A DNA stretch of 64,000 bases from an uncultured Eudoraea sp. (GCF_947490415.1 NZ_CANLGX010000002.1:434001-498000), one strand, 5' to 3'. Shown: positions 35,581 to 44,509, counted from the stretch's first letter. Numbers and translations are program-made. The notes: a model not told the origin generated them from the sequence alone.

Positions 35581-36813
35581 TCATGCCTTAAGATTACGTA
35601 TTCTTTGAATCAAGGGTGGGTGAGAATAATGCATAAATACGTAGGCTGAATGCGGGGTTAGATTGCTGAGGTTATTTTTTGAGAGCTTTTTTAATGAGTT
35701 GATTAAAGGCAAGGCTTTATACGTATTTTTGGCATAATCATCTGCTTCAAATTCAAATTTTCTCGACAAAATGTTCATGACCAAACCTGTTATTTCGGAG
35801 ATTGGACTATACAGGATTCCAAAGCAAATTAAAGCTGCATGAAAACTAGGTTCTGAGACACCTATAGCATATGAAAATTCAGGGTTATTGATAAAAAATG
35901 ATAGAATGAAAAGTGTAACTCCTGTAAGAAGTATAGAAATAATCAGGTTTATAATAATGTGGTGGCGTTTATAATGACCAACTTCATGGGCCAGTACGGC
36001 TACAATTTCTTCCTCCTCCAAGTCCTTAATTAACGTATCATAAAGTGTTACCCTTTTTTCTTTTCCAAAACCAGCAAAATATGCATTGGCCTTAGTGCTT
36101 CTCTTGGAACCGTCTATAACAAATATGTTTTGAAGTTTAAAACCCACCTTGCCTGCGTAATTTTCAATTTTACTCTTAAGAGATCCTTCCTCAAGGGGAA
36201 TTTGTTTATTAAATAAGGGTACTATTAACCGGCTGTAGAAAAGGTTCATAAAAACCGTGAATATGGCAATCAGGCCAAGGGCATATATCCAAAAATTATT
36301 ACCGGCTAATTGAAAAAACCAAATGACCATTGAGAGCATACCTCCTCCTAATATAGCCATCATCAACCAGCCTTTAATTTTATCCAAAAAAAACAACTTT
36401 CTGGTAGACTTGTTGAACCCATATTTTTCTTCTATCACAAATGTCTGATAATACGAAAAAGGTGTAGTAATAATATCACTGCCAATCATAATGATACCAA
36501 AAAATAACAGAGCCATTAAAATTGGGTTTTCAGTAATATTTCTGGCTAATAAGTCTATCCATTCAAATCCACCAAATATTAGGAATCCTAAAGTAAGGAC
36601 AATTGAAAAGGTGGAAGATAGAATTCCAAAATGGTAATTATCTTTCTTATAGGCCTGAGATTTTAAATATTCTTTGTTATCAAAGACATCCTGCAATTCT
36701 TCTGGAATAGGATCCTGAAATTTTCGTGAATTGAGATAATCCAGGACCGTTTCCATAAGGAATTGAAGAACTATGATTGCAATTATTGTATAAAATAGGA
36801 ATGAACTATTCAT
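35581..36813 (-). CDS. M48 family membrane metalloprotease (CAAX protease/Ste24-like)
   Basis: 410-residue zinc protease of the inner membrane. The active-site HEVGHYKRHH motif is near residue 275 and the third ligand region EFEADDYAKN near 350. About six hydrophobic segments are seen, including TM1 at the N-terminus (SSFLFYTIIAIIVLQFLM). The N-terminal region with the TSVLGF-like block is like Ste24 rather than HtpX. CAAX processing is not expected in bacteria; the substrates are probably misfolded or lipoproteins. It is transcribed towards rel, with a 41-base gap. Confidence 0.92.
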   Translation of the reverse strand: MNSSFLFYTIIAIIVLQFLMETVLDYLNSRKFQDPIPEELQDVFDNKEYLKSQAYKKDNYHFGILSSTFSIVLTLGFLIFGGFEWIDLLARNITENPILMALLFFGIIMIGSDIITTPFSYYQTFVIEEKYGFNKSTRKLFFLDKIKGWLMMAILGGGMLSMVIWFFQLAGNNFWIYALGLIAIFTVFMNLFYSRLIVPLFNKQIPLEEGSLKSKIENYAGKVGFKLQNIFVIDGSKRSTKANAYFAGFGKEKRVTLYDTLIKDLEEEEIVAVLAHEVGHYKRHHIIINLIISILLTGVTLFILSFFINNPEFSYAIGVSEPSFHAALICFGILYSPISEITGLVMNILSRKFEFEADDYAKNTYKALPLINSLKKLSKNNLSNLTPHSAYVFMHYSHPPLIQRIRNLKA

Positions 36814-36918
36814 AAAAGACTTTTATCATTTAATAAAAACGTGACAAATTTTAATAAGCTAGGACTGATAGAGGGTTGAATATTTTTTTTGGTGAACTGA
36901 GCAATCGAGGTTATAATC

Positions 36919-37731
36919 TTAAAGAAATTCTCTTTGTCGCTTTGCCTCAAAGATAAGAATTGCAGCCGATACAGAAACATTCATGGAATCTATTTCGCCT
37001 TGCATGGGTATTACAACATTCTGATCGGATTTCTCCAACCACTCTGATGAAAGTCCGGTGGCCTCTGTACCTACAACTATCGCGCAGGCCTTCTTATAAT
37101 CTACTTCGGTATAGTTGCATGAAGCTGACAAGGCGGCTGAATAAATGGCTAATTTATTCTTTTGTAAAAAATTGATGACTTCCTGAGTATTTCCAGTTGC
37201 AATATTTACCGTAAAAAGGCATCCGACACTTGCTCTGATTATATTTGGATTATACAGATCACCGTTGCTATTTACAATAATTACAGCATCTAATTTTGCA
37301 GCATCCGCAGTTCTTAATAAGGCACCGACATTTCCGGGTTTTTCCGGTGCTTCCGCAATCAGTATCAAAGGATTTTTATTACTAAAAGAAATATCATTCA
37401 GGTTGTGATTTTTTGAAAAGGCAATGGCAACAATTCCCTCCGTACTTTCCCGATAGGCTATTTTTTGGTATATCTCTTGAGATACTTCAATTAATTCCGG
37501 AAATTTCTCAAGCCGGTCAATAATTTGCCTCACTTTTTGCTCAGAAATAATATTGGGGCAAAAAAATACAATCTGAATAGTATAACCGCCTTTGCATGCC
37601 AATTCAAATTCTCTCTGTCCTTCTAATACAAATAAGCCAGAATTTCTACGTTCGCGTGATTTTTCCTTTAATAATAAAACTTTTTTAACCAAAGGATTTT
37701 GTAAACTACTAATCTGCTTAACCTTGCTCAT
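36919..37731 (-). CDS. SpoU/TrmH family RNA 2'-O-methyltransferase
   Basis: 270 residues. An N-terminal substrate-binding domain (about 5-100: SSLQNPLVKKVLLLKEKSRERR) precedes the knotted SPOUT domain with all three motifs: PGNVGALLRTADAA near 131, VVGTEATGLSSEWL near 218 and VVIPMQGEIDSMNVSVSAAI near 236. Transfers methyl from SAM to ribose 2'-OH of rRNA or tRNA; the target is not identifiable. A promoter element ends five bases before the ATG, predicting a leaderless message. Confidence 0.92.
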   Translation of the reverse strand: MSKVKQISSLQNPLVKKVLLLKEKSRERRNSGLFVLEGQREFELACKGGYTIQIVFFCPNIISEQKVRQIIDRLEKFPELIEVSQEIYQKIAYRESTEGIVAIAFSKNHNLNDISFSNKNPLILIAEAPEKPGNVGALLRTADAAKLDAVIIVNSNGDLYNPNIIRASVGCLFTVNIATGNTQEVINFLQKNKLAIYSAALSASCNYTEVDYKKACAIVVGTEATGLSSEWLEKSDQNVVIPMQGEIDSMNVSVSAAILIFEAKRQREFL

Positions 37732-37735
37732 AGGA

Positions 37736-37743
37736 CAAAAATA
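37736..37743 (-). promoter_or_regulatory. minus-7 element TATTTTTG abutting the SpoU methyltransferase start
   Basis: Exact TAnnTTTG on the minus strand; its last base is five bases upstream of the A of the ATG at 37731. The usual distance from this motif to the start point would put transcription at or within a base or two of the ATG. Confidence 0.4.
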
Positions 37744-37935
37744 GAAGAATTGGTAAACTTTCTACTGTTGTTCTAAAAACACTGTGTATTTTGAGAATGC
37801 TACCCTTTCTGAAAACTTAGAACCAGCTCCTTGTTATGATATACCCGATGGAAGTAAAATAGTTGAAAGGAAACAACGGTAAAAGTGGATAAAAAAAGAA
37901 GCATACGCTAATTACCTAAAAATCGAAGAACAGGC

Positions 37936-39006
37936 TCATTCAATCGGATATTTTATATCATATGTCACTAAAAGTGTAACTATTAAGCTATAACTTTTAA
38001 TCCCCTCTTCCTGGTTGTTCGCTTTCAGGAATGTATTAAAAACAGACTTAAACACAGGTTCAAAAGGGTTTTCATAGGCCAGCCAAAATTTATTCAGTTC
38101 TTCATAGTTTTTTTGAACACCCCTGTTTAATCTGGCATATAATTCACGAAATTTCGTTTCATCTCTTGATTTTATTTCACTTAATGAATAACTGAGCGCA
38201 TAGGCTGCGGCAGAATACTTAAAGTAAAGATCTTTATTATTGGCTGTTACCAGGTAGCCAATAAAATTAACCTCATTTTCTGCAGAATAACCAACTTGAT
38301 GCCCTATTTCATGTCCGGTAACTACGGGAAATCTGAAATTAGGGATTTTACTATTTACCTGAGCCTCATTTGTAAAGGGATTTAGATAGCCGCCATATCC
38401 CATATAAGTAAGTGCAGTACTAAAAATAGATTTCTTTAAACTTCGATTCTTGTAACTAAAAAATGGATAGCTGATTTCGAGCTCTGAATACCCCTCCAAG
38501 GTCTTTTGAAAAATTTCCTTCTGATTATAAGGGATATTTACTATTAACGAAGTATCTGAAGTGACTTCATACTGCAGCTTATTGGTCCTTTCAATAAGCT
38601 TTTCAGTGAACATTATCAATTCAGTGGTCGTATAAGTATCTTTTAGGTCAAGTGTTTGCGAAAGAGGTACCCGGTAATAGTTGAAACCCCACATGAGATG
38701 AAATGTGAAATAGGCTACGGAAAGAATTAGCACGATATCTCTAAAGAAAAGTTTCAGGTTTTTTCTTATTTGATTTCTTTTGACAACAATATAACGGATG
38801 GCAAGTATTATGAGGATAGCATAAATTAGATCGCCAATGGACAATGGGAACCATCCAAATACAATACGAAAAGACTGCGAAATAAAGGGATATAGGCCTT
38901 TGCTGTAATAATTTTCAACAAGCTCTGGGTAACTGCCGAGGCTCTTGACTATTATTATTTGCGGGATAATTGATAACGCAATCCCATTCTTCAACCTATT
39001 ATTCAT
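37936..39006 (-). CDS. DUF3810 membrane protein with HExxH metalloprotease-like motif
   Basis: 356 residues. Three hydrophobic segments lie at about 8-22, 55-74 and 88-106. The large following domain bears GHEIGHQVGY (HExxH at 232-236) then glutamates at 243 and 245 in SAENEVNF, an arrangement like gluzincin-type zinc proteases. Alternating motifs ALTYMGYGGYLNPFT near 198 and FPVVTG near 226 are typical of DUF3810. Probably an extracytoplasmic membrane-bound zinc enzyme, but no activity has been established that I know of. It is divergent from pepD (71 bases) and 204 bases from the methyltransferase gene. Confidence 0.85.
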   Translation of the reverse strand: MNNRLKNGIALSIIPQIIIVKSLGSYPELVENYYSKGLYPFISQSFRIVFGWFPLSIGDLIYAILIILAIRYIVVKRNQIRKNLKLFFRDIVLILSVAYFTFHLMWGFNYYRVPLSQTLDLKDTYTTTELIMFTEKLIERTNKLQYEVTSDTSLIVNIPYNQKEIFQKTLEGYSELEISYPFFSYKNRSLKKSIFSTALTYMGYGGYLNPFTNEAQVNSKIPNFRFPVVTGHEIGHQVGYSAENEVNFIGYLVTANNKDLYFKYSAAAYALSYSLSEIKSRDETKFRELYARLNRGVQKNYEELNKFWLAYENPFEPVFKSVFNTFLKANNQEEGIKSYSLIVTLLVTYDIKYPIE

Positions 39007-39051
39007 GAATTCAAAAATACCAATTATCTCGCTAGGTTAATTTTCAATATG

Positions 39052-39059
39052 TATTTTTG
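39052..39059 (+). promoter_or_regulatory. candidate minus-7 promoter element TATTTTTG for pepD
   Basis: Exact TAnnTTTG ending 18 bases before the ATG at 39077. No clear minus-33 TTTG. Confidence 0.4.
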
Positions 39060-39076
39060 ATCTTTTAATTTAAAAT

Positions 39077-40531
39077 ATGAGCCAAGAAATAGAACAATTA
39101 GAACCAAGGAGAATCTGGAATAATTTCTCGAAACTGAATGCTGTACCACGTCCTTCCAAGAAAGAAGAAAGAGTAATTGATTTCATGCTCAATTTTGGCA
39201 GGTCGTTACAGTTAGAGACGTTTAAAGATGAAGTAGGCAATGTTATTATCAGAAAAGAGGCATCCGTTGGAATGGAAGATCGTAAACCAATTACGCTTCA
39301 ATCTCATTTAGACATGGTACATCAAAAAAATTCCGCTACAGATTTTAATTTTGATACTCAGGGGATTGAGATGTATGTAGATGGTGATTGGGTTAGAGCA
39401 AAGGGAACAACACTTGGCGCAGATAACGGAATGGGTGTAGCGGCAATTATGAGTTTATTGGAAAGCAGGGATATTCCACATCCCCCTCTTGAAGCCTTGT
39501 TTACTATTGATGAAGAAACAGGTATGACCGGGGCAATGGGACTAAAAGGAGGAATCCTCAGGGGTCAGATTTTGTTAAATTTAGATACGGAAGAAGATGA
39601 CGAGATAGACATTGGATGCGCCGGAGGGATAGATATTACGGCTACAAGAGACTATGAAGAAGAAACTGTTCCAGAAGGGTCTATTGCATACGCCATAAGC
39701 GTAAAAGGATTACACGGGGGACATAGTGGTATGGACATACACCTTGGTTTTGGGAATGCAAATAAAATTATGAACCGCCTTTTGTTTAAAAGTACTGAAG
39801 AATTCGGTATTGGAGTGTCTCAAATTGATGGGGGCAGCCTGAGGAATGCCATTCCTCGCGAGAGTTTTGCGACTGTTGTTTTAAGAGCAGACCGAAAAGA
39901 AGATTTTGAAGTAAAAATTTCTGAGTGGATAACGGAAATAAAAAACGAGAATTCTTTAATCGAAACCAATCTGGAAATTAGCCTGAATAAAGTTGAAATA
40001 CCTGCAAAAATGATGGGGAAAACCGCTCAGGATAAAATTTTAAGAGCTGTATACGGAGCCCATAACGGGGTTTATGGAATGAGTGCGGCAATTCCCGATT
40101 TGGTGGAAACTTCAAATAATATTGCCAAAATTGAAGTCAAATCCGGGAAAATTAGTATTGGTTGCCTTACCAGATCTTCTGTAAATTCCGCTAAAACTGA
40201 CTTAGCAAATTCTCTAAAAAGTGTTTTTGAGCTTGCAGATTGCAAGGTTACTTTAACCGGGGAATATCCGGGTTGGAGTCCAAATCCGAATTCTGAGATA
40301 TTGGAAGTACTTAAAGATCAGTATGAAATCCTTTTTGATGAACAACCACAAATAGTAGCCTGTCATGCCGGATTGGAATGTGGTATTCTAGGAAAAAACT
40401 ACCCGGATATGGATATGATAAGTTTTGGACCTACCATAAAAGGCGCTCATTCTCCGGATGAGAGAGTAAGTATCTCTTCTGTAAAGAAATTTTGGACCTT
40501 TCTATTACAGATATTAAAAAATACTCCTTAA
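39077..40531 (+). CDS. pepD: aminoacyl-histidine dipeptidase / cytosolic non-specific dipeptidase (M20)
   Basis: 484-residue M20C zinc dipeptidase cleaving Xaa-His and other dipeptides in the cytoplasm. Metal motifs present: LQSHLDMVHQK near residue 75, GTTLGADNGMGVA near 112, IDEETGMTG near 146, NLDTEEDDEI near 171, and the lid domain with VKGLHGGHSGMDIHLG near 210; the last ligand lies in GPTIKGAHSPDERV near 455. Start at ATG after a TATTTTTG promoter element. A strong symmetrical terminator follows its stop at once. Confidence 0.95.
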   Translation: MSQEIEQLEPRRIWNNFSKLNAVPRPSKKEERVIDFMLNFGRSLQLETFKDEVGNVIIRKEASVGMEDRKPITLQSHLDMVHQKNSATDFNFDTQGIEMYVDGDWVRAKGTTLGADNGMGVAAIMSLLESRDIPHPPLEALFTIDEETGMTGAMGLKGGILRGQILLNLDTEEDDEIDIGCAGGIDITATRDYEEETVPEGSIAYAISVKGLHGGHSGMDIHLGFGNANKIMNRLLFKSTEEFGIGVSQIDGGSLRNAIPRESFATVVLRADRKEDFEVKISEWITEIKNENSLIETNLEISLNKVEIPAKMMGKTAQDKILRAVYGAHNGVYGMSAAIPDLVETSNNIAKIEVKSGKISIGCLTRSSVNSAKTDLANSLKSVFELADCKVTLTGEYPGWSPNPNSEILEVLKDQYEILFDEQPQIVACHAGLECGILGKNYPDMDMISFGPTIKGAHSPDERVSISSVKKFWTFLLQILKNTP

Positions 40532-40564
40532 AAAAAAGGCCCGAAAATTTTCGGGCCCTTTTTT
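40531..40564. terminator. bidirectional intrinsic terminator between pepD and the PPIase gene
   Basis: A perfect inverted repeat, GGCCCGAAAA at 40538-40547 and TTTTCGGGCC at 40548-40557, is flanked by seven A bases on the left and TTTTTT on the right. In RNA this makes a G/C-rich stem with an A/U top. The A and U tracts serve both directions, so it ends pepD (plus) and the convergent PPIase gene (minus). It is the clearest terminator in the window. Confidence 0.92.
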
Positions 40565-40565
40565 A

Positions 40566-41684
40566 TTACTCGACTATACCTAGAATCTCCAGGTCAAAAA
40601 TGAGATCAGCATTTGGCGGAATTGGACCGCCACCTTGTGTGCCATAACCCAAATGTGGTGGAATAAATACTCTGATTTTGTCTCCAATTTTCATACCTAA
40701 TAACCCCTCTTTAAAACCAGCTACCAGCCTTGAATCGGGACTATAATCCATTGGAAAGGCCTCATAACCTCCCCCTTGTTTTCTATTTTCATCGAATTTG
40801 TCAAACTTGATGGCTACATCTTCGTAATTACTATCGAAGAGAGTTCCATCCGTAAGCCAACCAGCATAATAAACCAATACTTTATCGCCAATATTTGGTT
40901 TAGCACCCGTACCTTCTACGAGAGTATGAATTTTTAAACCAGAAGGGAGCTCTTTAGCAAGTTCCTGTTGTTGTTGAATTTCTGTCATAAAATCGGTTTT
41001 AACCTTAGCCATAGCTGCGATAACAGCTTCTTCTTCTGCAAAATAATCGGTCATCACTTGTACGGCATCAAAATTCTTGGCTTCTTTCCCATTTCTAACG
41101 ATGGTCATTGAATTCATTACTACATCAACCACAGGTTTGTCCTTTCTGTTGGGTTCTGCATAGGTCTTAACATTGGCAATAGAATCTACCACAGCCAATC
41201 CCACTACAACTTCTCCAAAAACCGTATGTTTGCCATTTAGAAAAGGGGTCTCTTTATGAGTTATGAAAAATTGGCTTCCATTGGTTTTTGGTCCCGAATT
41301 TGCCATAGAAAGAATGCCGGCCTTATCGTGTACCAGGGAGTCGTTGAATTCATCTTTAAACCTGTACCCTGGATTGCCACGACCTGTGCCGGTAGGATCA
41401 CCCCCTTGAATCATAAAATCTTTAATGACTCTGTGAAAAATTATACCGTCATAATACTTTCGGTTTTTATACTCTTCACTTACAAAGGGATTGTTGCCTT
41501 CTGCAAGGGAAACAAAATTGGCCACCGTTACCGGTGTTTTTTCCATTTCTAGCTTTATAATGATGTCTCCCTGACTGGTATTTATATCTGCAAATAACCC
41601 ATCTCCCAGATCTCGGTACTTACTTGATGTACAGCTTGTTAATGCTGATATGCTGATTAAAACAATTACAATTATTTTCTTCAT
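40566..41684 (-). CDS. dual-domain peptidyl-prolyl isomerase: cyclophilin plus FKBP (lipoprotein)
   Basis: 372 residues from the ATG at 41684, which gives a lipoprotein signal ending ISALTSC (Cys18). Cyclophilin domain about 28-195: DIIIKLEMEKTPVTVANFVSL, MANSGPKTNGSQFFITH and LNGKHTVFGEVV carry the active-site Gln/Phe/His. A helical linker rich in Ala/Glu (about 200-255) follows. FKBP domain about 265-372: GDKVLVYYAGWLTDGTLFDSN, GLLGMKIGDKIRVFIPPHLGYG and LIFDLEILG. Folding of envelope proteins in the periplasm or at the outer membrane is likely. An alternative ATG at 41726 would overlap gldI. It follows gldI directly, so the two PPIases are probably co-expressed. Confidence 0.92.
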   Translation of the reverse strand: MKKIIVIVLISISALTSCTSSKYRDLGDGLFADINTSQGDIIIKLEMEKTPVTVANFVSLAEGNNPFVSEEYKNRKYYDGIIFHRVIKDFMIQGGDPTGTGRGNPGYRFKDEFNDSLVHDKAGILSMANSGPKTNGSQFFITHKETPFLNGKHTVFGEVVVGLAVVDSIANVKTYAEPNRKDKPVVDVVMNSMTIVRNGKEAKNFDAVQVMTDYFAEEEAVIAAMAKVKTDFMTEIQQQQELAKELPSGLKIHTLVEGTGAKPNIGDKVLVYYAGWLTDGTLFDSNYEDVAIKFDKFDENRKQGGGYEAFPMDYSPDSRLVAGFKEGLLGMKIGDKIRVFIPPHLGYGTQGGGPIPPNADLIFDLEILGIVE

Positions 41685-41694
41685 TTTTAAGGGT

Positions 41695-42246
41695 TTAATT
41701 ATCAATATTTTCTTTTTGTTTATCAATTTTTAGAATGCGAATGGTGGACTTTAGTGCTACGTTAGGTCCAATTTTATTATTATCACCATGATAACCGTAT
41801 GCCATGGCAGAGGGAAAAAAGAAAGTGGCCGTTTCATTTTCTTTAAGTAGCTTAACGCTAGAACGAAGGCCTGGAAATAATTCTTGTTTATCTACTTTAT
41901 ACTTTATAATCCCGATTTCCTCCATAGAATATATAGTATCATTTTCAAGACTGATTAAATTGTAACTAAGAGTCACCAAATCATCGGTAAGGGGAGTGTA
42001 ATCGCTTTCCTCATTCATAGCACTATAAAAGTACCAGGACCCTGTGGCCGATGCCAGATAGTGATGAAGAGTATCATTGGCAATGATTTGTTGAATAATC
42101 TGCTCCTCCTGGTTTAAAAGTTCTATATTCCGCTGAACAGAGGCATTAATAAGGCTACCGGACTTTGTTTTAACGGGTCGCCTGGGTTCAGTTTCACCAC
42201 AGGCTATAAGGAATACGATGGGTAAGACATAGAGGAAGTTCTTCAT
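41695..42246 (-). CDS. gldI: GldI-like FKBP-type lipoprotein (gliding motility-associated)
   Basis: 183 residues with a lipoprotein signal ending FLIAC (Cys16). The FKBP-like C-terminal half contains ELFPGLRSSVKLLKENETATFFFPSAMAYGYHGD near residue 117, the typical isomerase core; the N-terminal helix region (NEEQIIQQI-like) matches GldI. GldI is needed for gliding motility in Flavobacterium johnsoniae, probably through folding of Gld proteins in the periplasm. Its ATG overlaps the DHH gene stop by four bases (ATGA), and the cyclophilin-FKBP gene follows after about ten bases, so the three genes form an operon. Alternative: a generic FKBP lipoprotein. Confidence 0.85.
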   Translation of the reverse strand: MKNFLYVLPIVFLIACGETEPRRPVKTKSGSLINASVQRNIELLNQEEQIIQQIIANDTLHHYLASATGSWYFYSAMNEESDYTPLTDDLVTLSYNLISLENDTIYSMEEIGIIKYKVDKQELFPGLRSSVKLLKENETATFFFPSAMAYGYHGDNNKIGPNVALKSTIRILKIDKQKENIDN

Positions 42247-43259
42247 TTGCTAAGCTGGTCTTTATAATTCTCCAATAAGGCTGTAAAATACTTTACTGTG
42301 TCTTCCATATTGCTTTCACTTCTTCCCCCGGCCGCATTAGTATGCCCGCCTCCATGAAAGTGATTTCTCGCAAACTCATTAACGGAAAAACTTCCCTCCG
42401 AACGAAATGAAATCTTTATAATTCCTTCTTCTTTATTTTCAATAAAAATAACGGCAAATCGTATATTTTGAAGAGTGAGGCTATAATTTACAAAACCTTC
42501 AGTGTCTCCTTTTTTATAATTGTGGGCATTCAGTTCTTCCTGACTCAATGTCGTGTAAGCCGTATTATAATCCTTTAGAATCACCATATTATTCAGGGCG
42601 CAACCGAGAAGTTGCAACCTGTCGGGTGTATTTGTGTCAAATATTACATTTTGAACTTTAAAACTGTTTGCCCCTCTGTCTATGAGCTCAGCCACCACCC
42701 TGTGCGTTTTGCTTGTCGTTGACGAATACTTAAAGGAACCTGTGTCAGTCACGATTCCTGCATACAAGCAATCTGCAATTTCACTGGATATCTTTTCGAC
42801 ATCCCCCATGTAACTTATAAAATTAAACACCATTTCAGAAGTAGAACTCATTTTGGCATCTGAATATGTTATTTGTGCATAACTATCCGGAGCCTGATGA
42901 TGGTCTATCATTATAAAAGTGGCTTTCAACCCTTCCAGAATGGGTGTCATTTGACCTACTCTTCCCAGATGATTAAAATCCAGGGTAAAACAAATGTCAG
43001 CGTTTTTAAGGTATTCAACGGCGGCAGCGTTATCTCTTTCAAAATTAAGGACTTCATTGGTGCCAGGCATCCATTTTAGGAATCTTGGATAATCGTTGGG
43101 GACAATTACTGTTGCTTCCTGTCCCTTTGCCTTAAGATAATGCCATAAACCCAGCGAAGAGCCAATAGCATCGCCATCCGGGTTTTTATGGGGTACAATA
43201 GCTATTTTTTGTGGCTTTGAGAGCAGTGCTTCTATGGCCTTTACATCCTCAGAATTCAT
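42243..43259 (-). CDS. DHH/DHHA1 phosphoesterase, NrnA-like
   Basis: 338 residues. DHH domain: PHKNPDGDAIGSSLGLWHYL near residue 22, DFNHLGRV near 94, MIDHHQAPD near 116. DHHA1 domain with substrate motif GGGHTNAAGG near 305. NrnA-type enzymes degrade nanoRNA (2-5 nucleotides) and can dephosphorylate pAp, linking RNA turnover to sulfur metabolism. First gene of the DHH-gldI-PPIase operon. A TATCTTTG element ends six bases from its ATG, with TTTA 20 bases further upstream, so its transcript is probably leaderless or nearly so. Confidence 0.92.
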   Translation of the reverse strand: MNSEDVKAIEALLSKPQKIAIVPHKNPDGDAIGSSLGLWHYLKAKGQEATVIVPNDYPRFLKWMPGTNEVLNFERDNAAAVEYLKNADICFTLDFNHLGRVGQMTPILEGLKATFIMIDHHQAPDSYAQITYSDAKMSSTSEMVFNFISYMGDVEKISSEIADCLYAGIVTDTGSFKYSSTTSKTHRVVAELIDRGANSFKVQNVIFDTNTPDRLQLLGCALNNMVILKDYNTAYTTLSQEELNAHNYKKGDTEGFVNYSLTLQNIRFAVIFIENKEEGIIKISFRSEGSFSVNEFARNHFHGGGHTNAAGGRSESNMEDTVKYFTALLENYKDQLSK

Positions 43260-43264
43260 GCGCG

Positions 43265-43272
43265 CAAAGATA
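43265..43272 (-). promoter_or_regulatory. candidate promoter (TATCTTTG) abutting the NrnA-like gene
   Basis: Exact TAnnTTTG on the minus strand; its last base is six bases upstream of the ATG at 43259. A TTTA (one mismatch to TTTG) lies at 43293-43296, 20 bases upstream of the motif, which fits minus-33 spacing. Confidence 0.42.
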
Positions 43273-43404
43273 CAATTAAATTAGATATTCCCTAAACCGG
43301 TAATTTCAAAAAATAGAGCTTGTTGAATACTTCATTTATTCAGCTTTTAAACAGACTGAAAAGTATTCTGGTGACTAACTAATATTCCTTTTTTTATAAA
43401 AGGT

Positions 43405-43412
43405 TATTTTTG
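43405..43412 (+). promoter_or_regulatory. candidate minus-7 promoter element TATTTTTG for the PhoD-like gene
   Basis: Exact TAnnTTTG ending 21 bases before the ATG at 43433; predicted leader about 15 bases. Confidence 0.4.
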
Positions 43413-43432
43413 TTATCTAAAACATCTGATTC

Positions 43433-44461
43433 ATGTACAAATCATTCGTTGTTATTCTCGTGTTTGGTTTTTTAGCAGGTTGCGCCAATAAAAAAAAATC
43501 AGTTATAACAGCTGTTCCGGATGCGGAAATTACAATTGCTTTTGGTTCTTGTAATAAACATGACATGGAAAATCTTTTGTGGGATGACATAAAGGAAGCT
43601 AATCCATTGTTATGGATATGGGGTGGGGATATAATTTACGCAGACACAGACGATGTAACACAAATAAGAGAATTATATAACGCCCAAAATAAGGTTTCGG
43701 GTTATAAAAAATTAAAAAAAAGCACACAGGTAATAGGAACTTGGGATGATCATGACTATGGTTTAAATGATGGAGGCACAGAATTTGTTTCTAAAAAGCA
43801 GAGCCAACAGGCTTTTTTAGATTTTATGGACGTACCTGCAGATCATCCGAGACGAACTCAGGAGGGCGTTTATTTTGCCTATAACTATAACGGTAGTCTG
43901 GGTAAAATAAAGATTATAGTCCTAGATACACGATATTTTAGAACAGCTTTAACCCCGGACACAGAAACTGAGAAACGTATTAAGCCAAACCAATATGGTG
44001 AAGGCGCACTTCTTGGAGAAACACAATGGACTTGGCTTGCCAACGAGCTGACTAAATCAGATGCCGATTTTAATCTGATTGTAAGCAGCATTCAGTTCTT
44101 GTCCAATGAGCACGGTTTTGAATGTTGGGGAAATTTCCCCCATGAAGTGGATAGATTTAAACAACTGCTTGTTGATTCGCAGGCAAAGGGGGTAATTATC
44201 CTTTCAGGGGATCGCCATATTTCCGAGTTTTCTAAAATTGATATTCCCGGACTTTCTTACCCGCTAATAGATTTTACGAGTAGCGGACTTACGCATGCCT
44301 ATTCAGATTTTTCGGGAGAACCCAATCCATACCGACTGGGTAATGTTATTGCCAAAGAAAGTTTTGGACTGGTTAAGCTGAATTTGATTACAAAGGAAGT
44401 TCATTTACAAATCGTTGAAAATAATGGGATTGTTCCTCTTGAGATTAGACAGAATTATTAA
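43433..44461 (+). CDS. PhoD-like alkaline phosphatase/phosphodiesterase lipoprotein
   Basis: 342 residues with a lipoprotein signal ending LAGC (Cys17). Metallophosphoesterase fold of the PhoD-like family: FGSCNKHDMEN near residue 37, WGGDIIYADTDD near 60, GTWDDHDYGLNDGG near 102, LDTRYFR near 163, and SGDRHISEFSKI near 258. Cleaves phosphodiester or phosphomonoester bonds, probably outside the cytoplasm and with calcium or iron/zinc. No Tat signal is visible, unlike classical PhoD. Own TATTTTTG element. ndk follows after 48 bases with its own element. Confidence 0.9.
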   Translation: MYKSFVVILVFGFLAGCANKKKSVITAVPDAEITIAFGSCNKHDMENLLWDDIKEANPLLWIWGGDIIYADTDDVTQIRELYNAQNKVSGYKKLKKSTQVIGTWDDHDYGLNDGGTEFVSKKQSQQAFLDFMDVPADHPRRTQEGVYFAYNYNGSLGKIKIIVLDTRYFRTALTPDTETEKRIKPNQYGEGALLGETQWTWLANELTKSDADFNLIVSSIQFLSNEHGFECWGNFPHEVDRFKQLLVDSQAKGVIILSGDRHISEFSKIDIPGLSYPLIDFTSSGLTHAYSDFSGEPNPYRLGNVIAKESFGLVKLNLITKEVHLQIVENNGIVPLEIRQNY

Positions 44462-44486
44462 TGTTGTGGTTTGCTGCAAGAAAATG

Positions 44487-44494
44487 TATTTTTG
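44487..44494 (+). promoter_or_regulatory. candidate minus-7 promoter element TATTTTTG for ndk
   Basis: Exact TAnnTTTG ending 16 bases before the ndk ATG at 44510. A TTTG at 44470-44473 is only 13 bases from it, shorter than the usual 17-23. Confidence 0.4.
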
Positions 44495-44509
44495 CCCAAA
44501 AATTTATAA

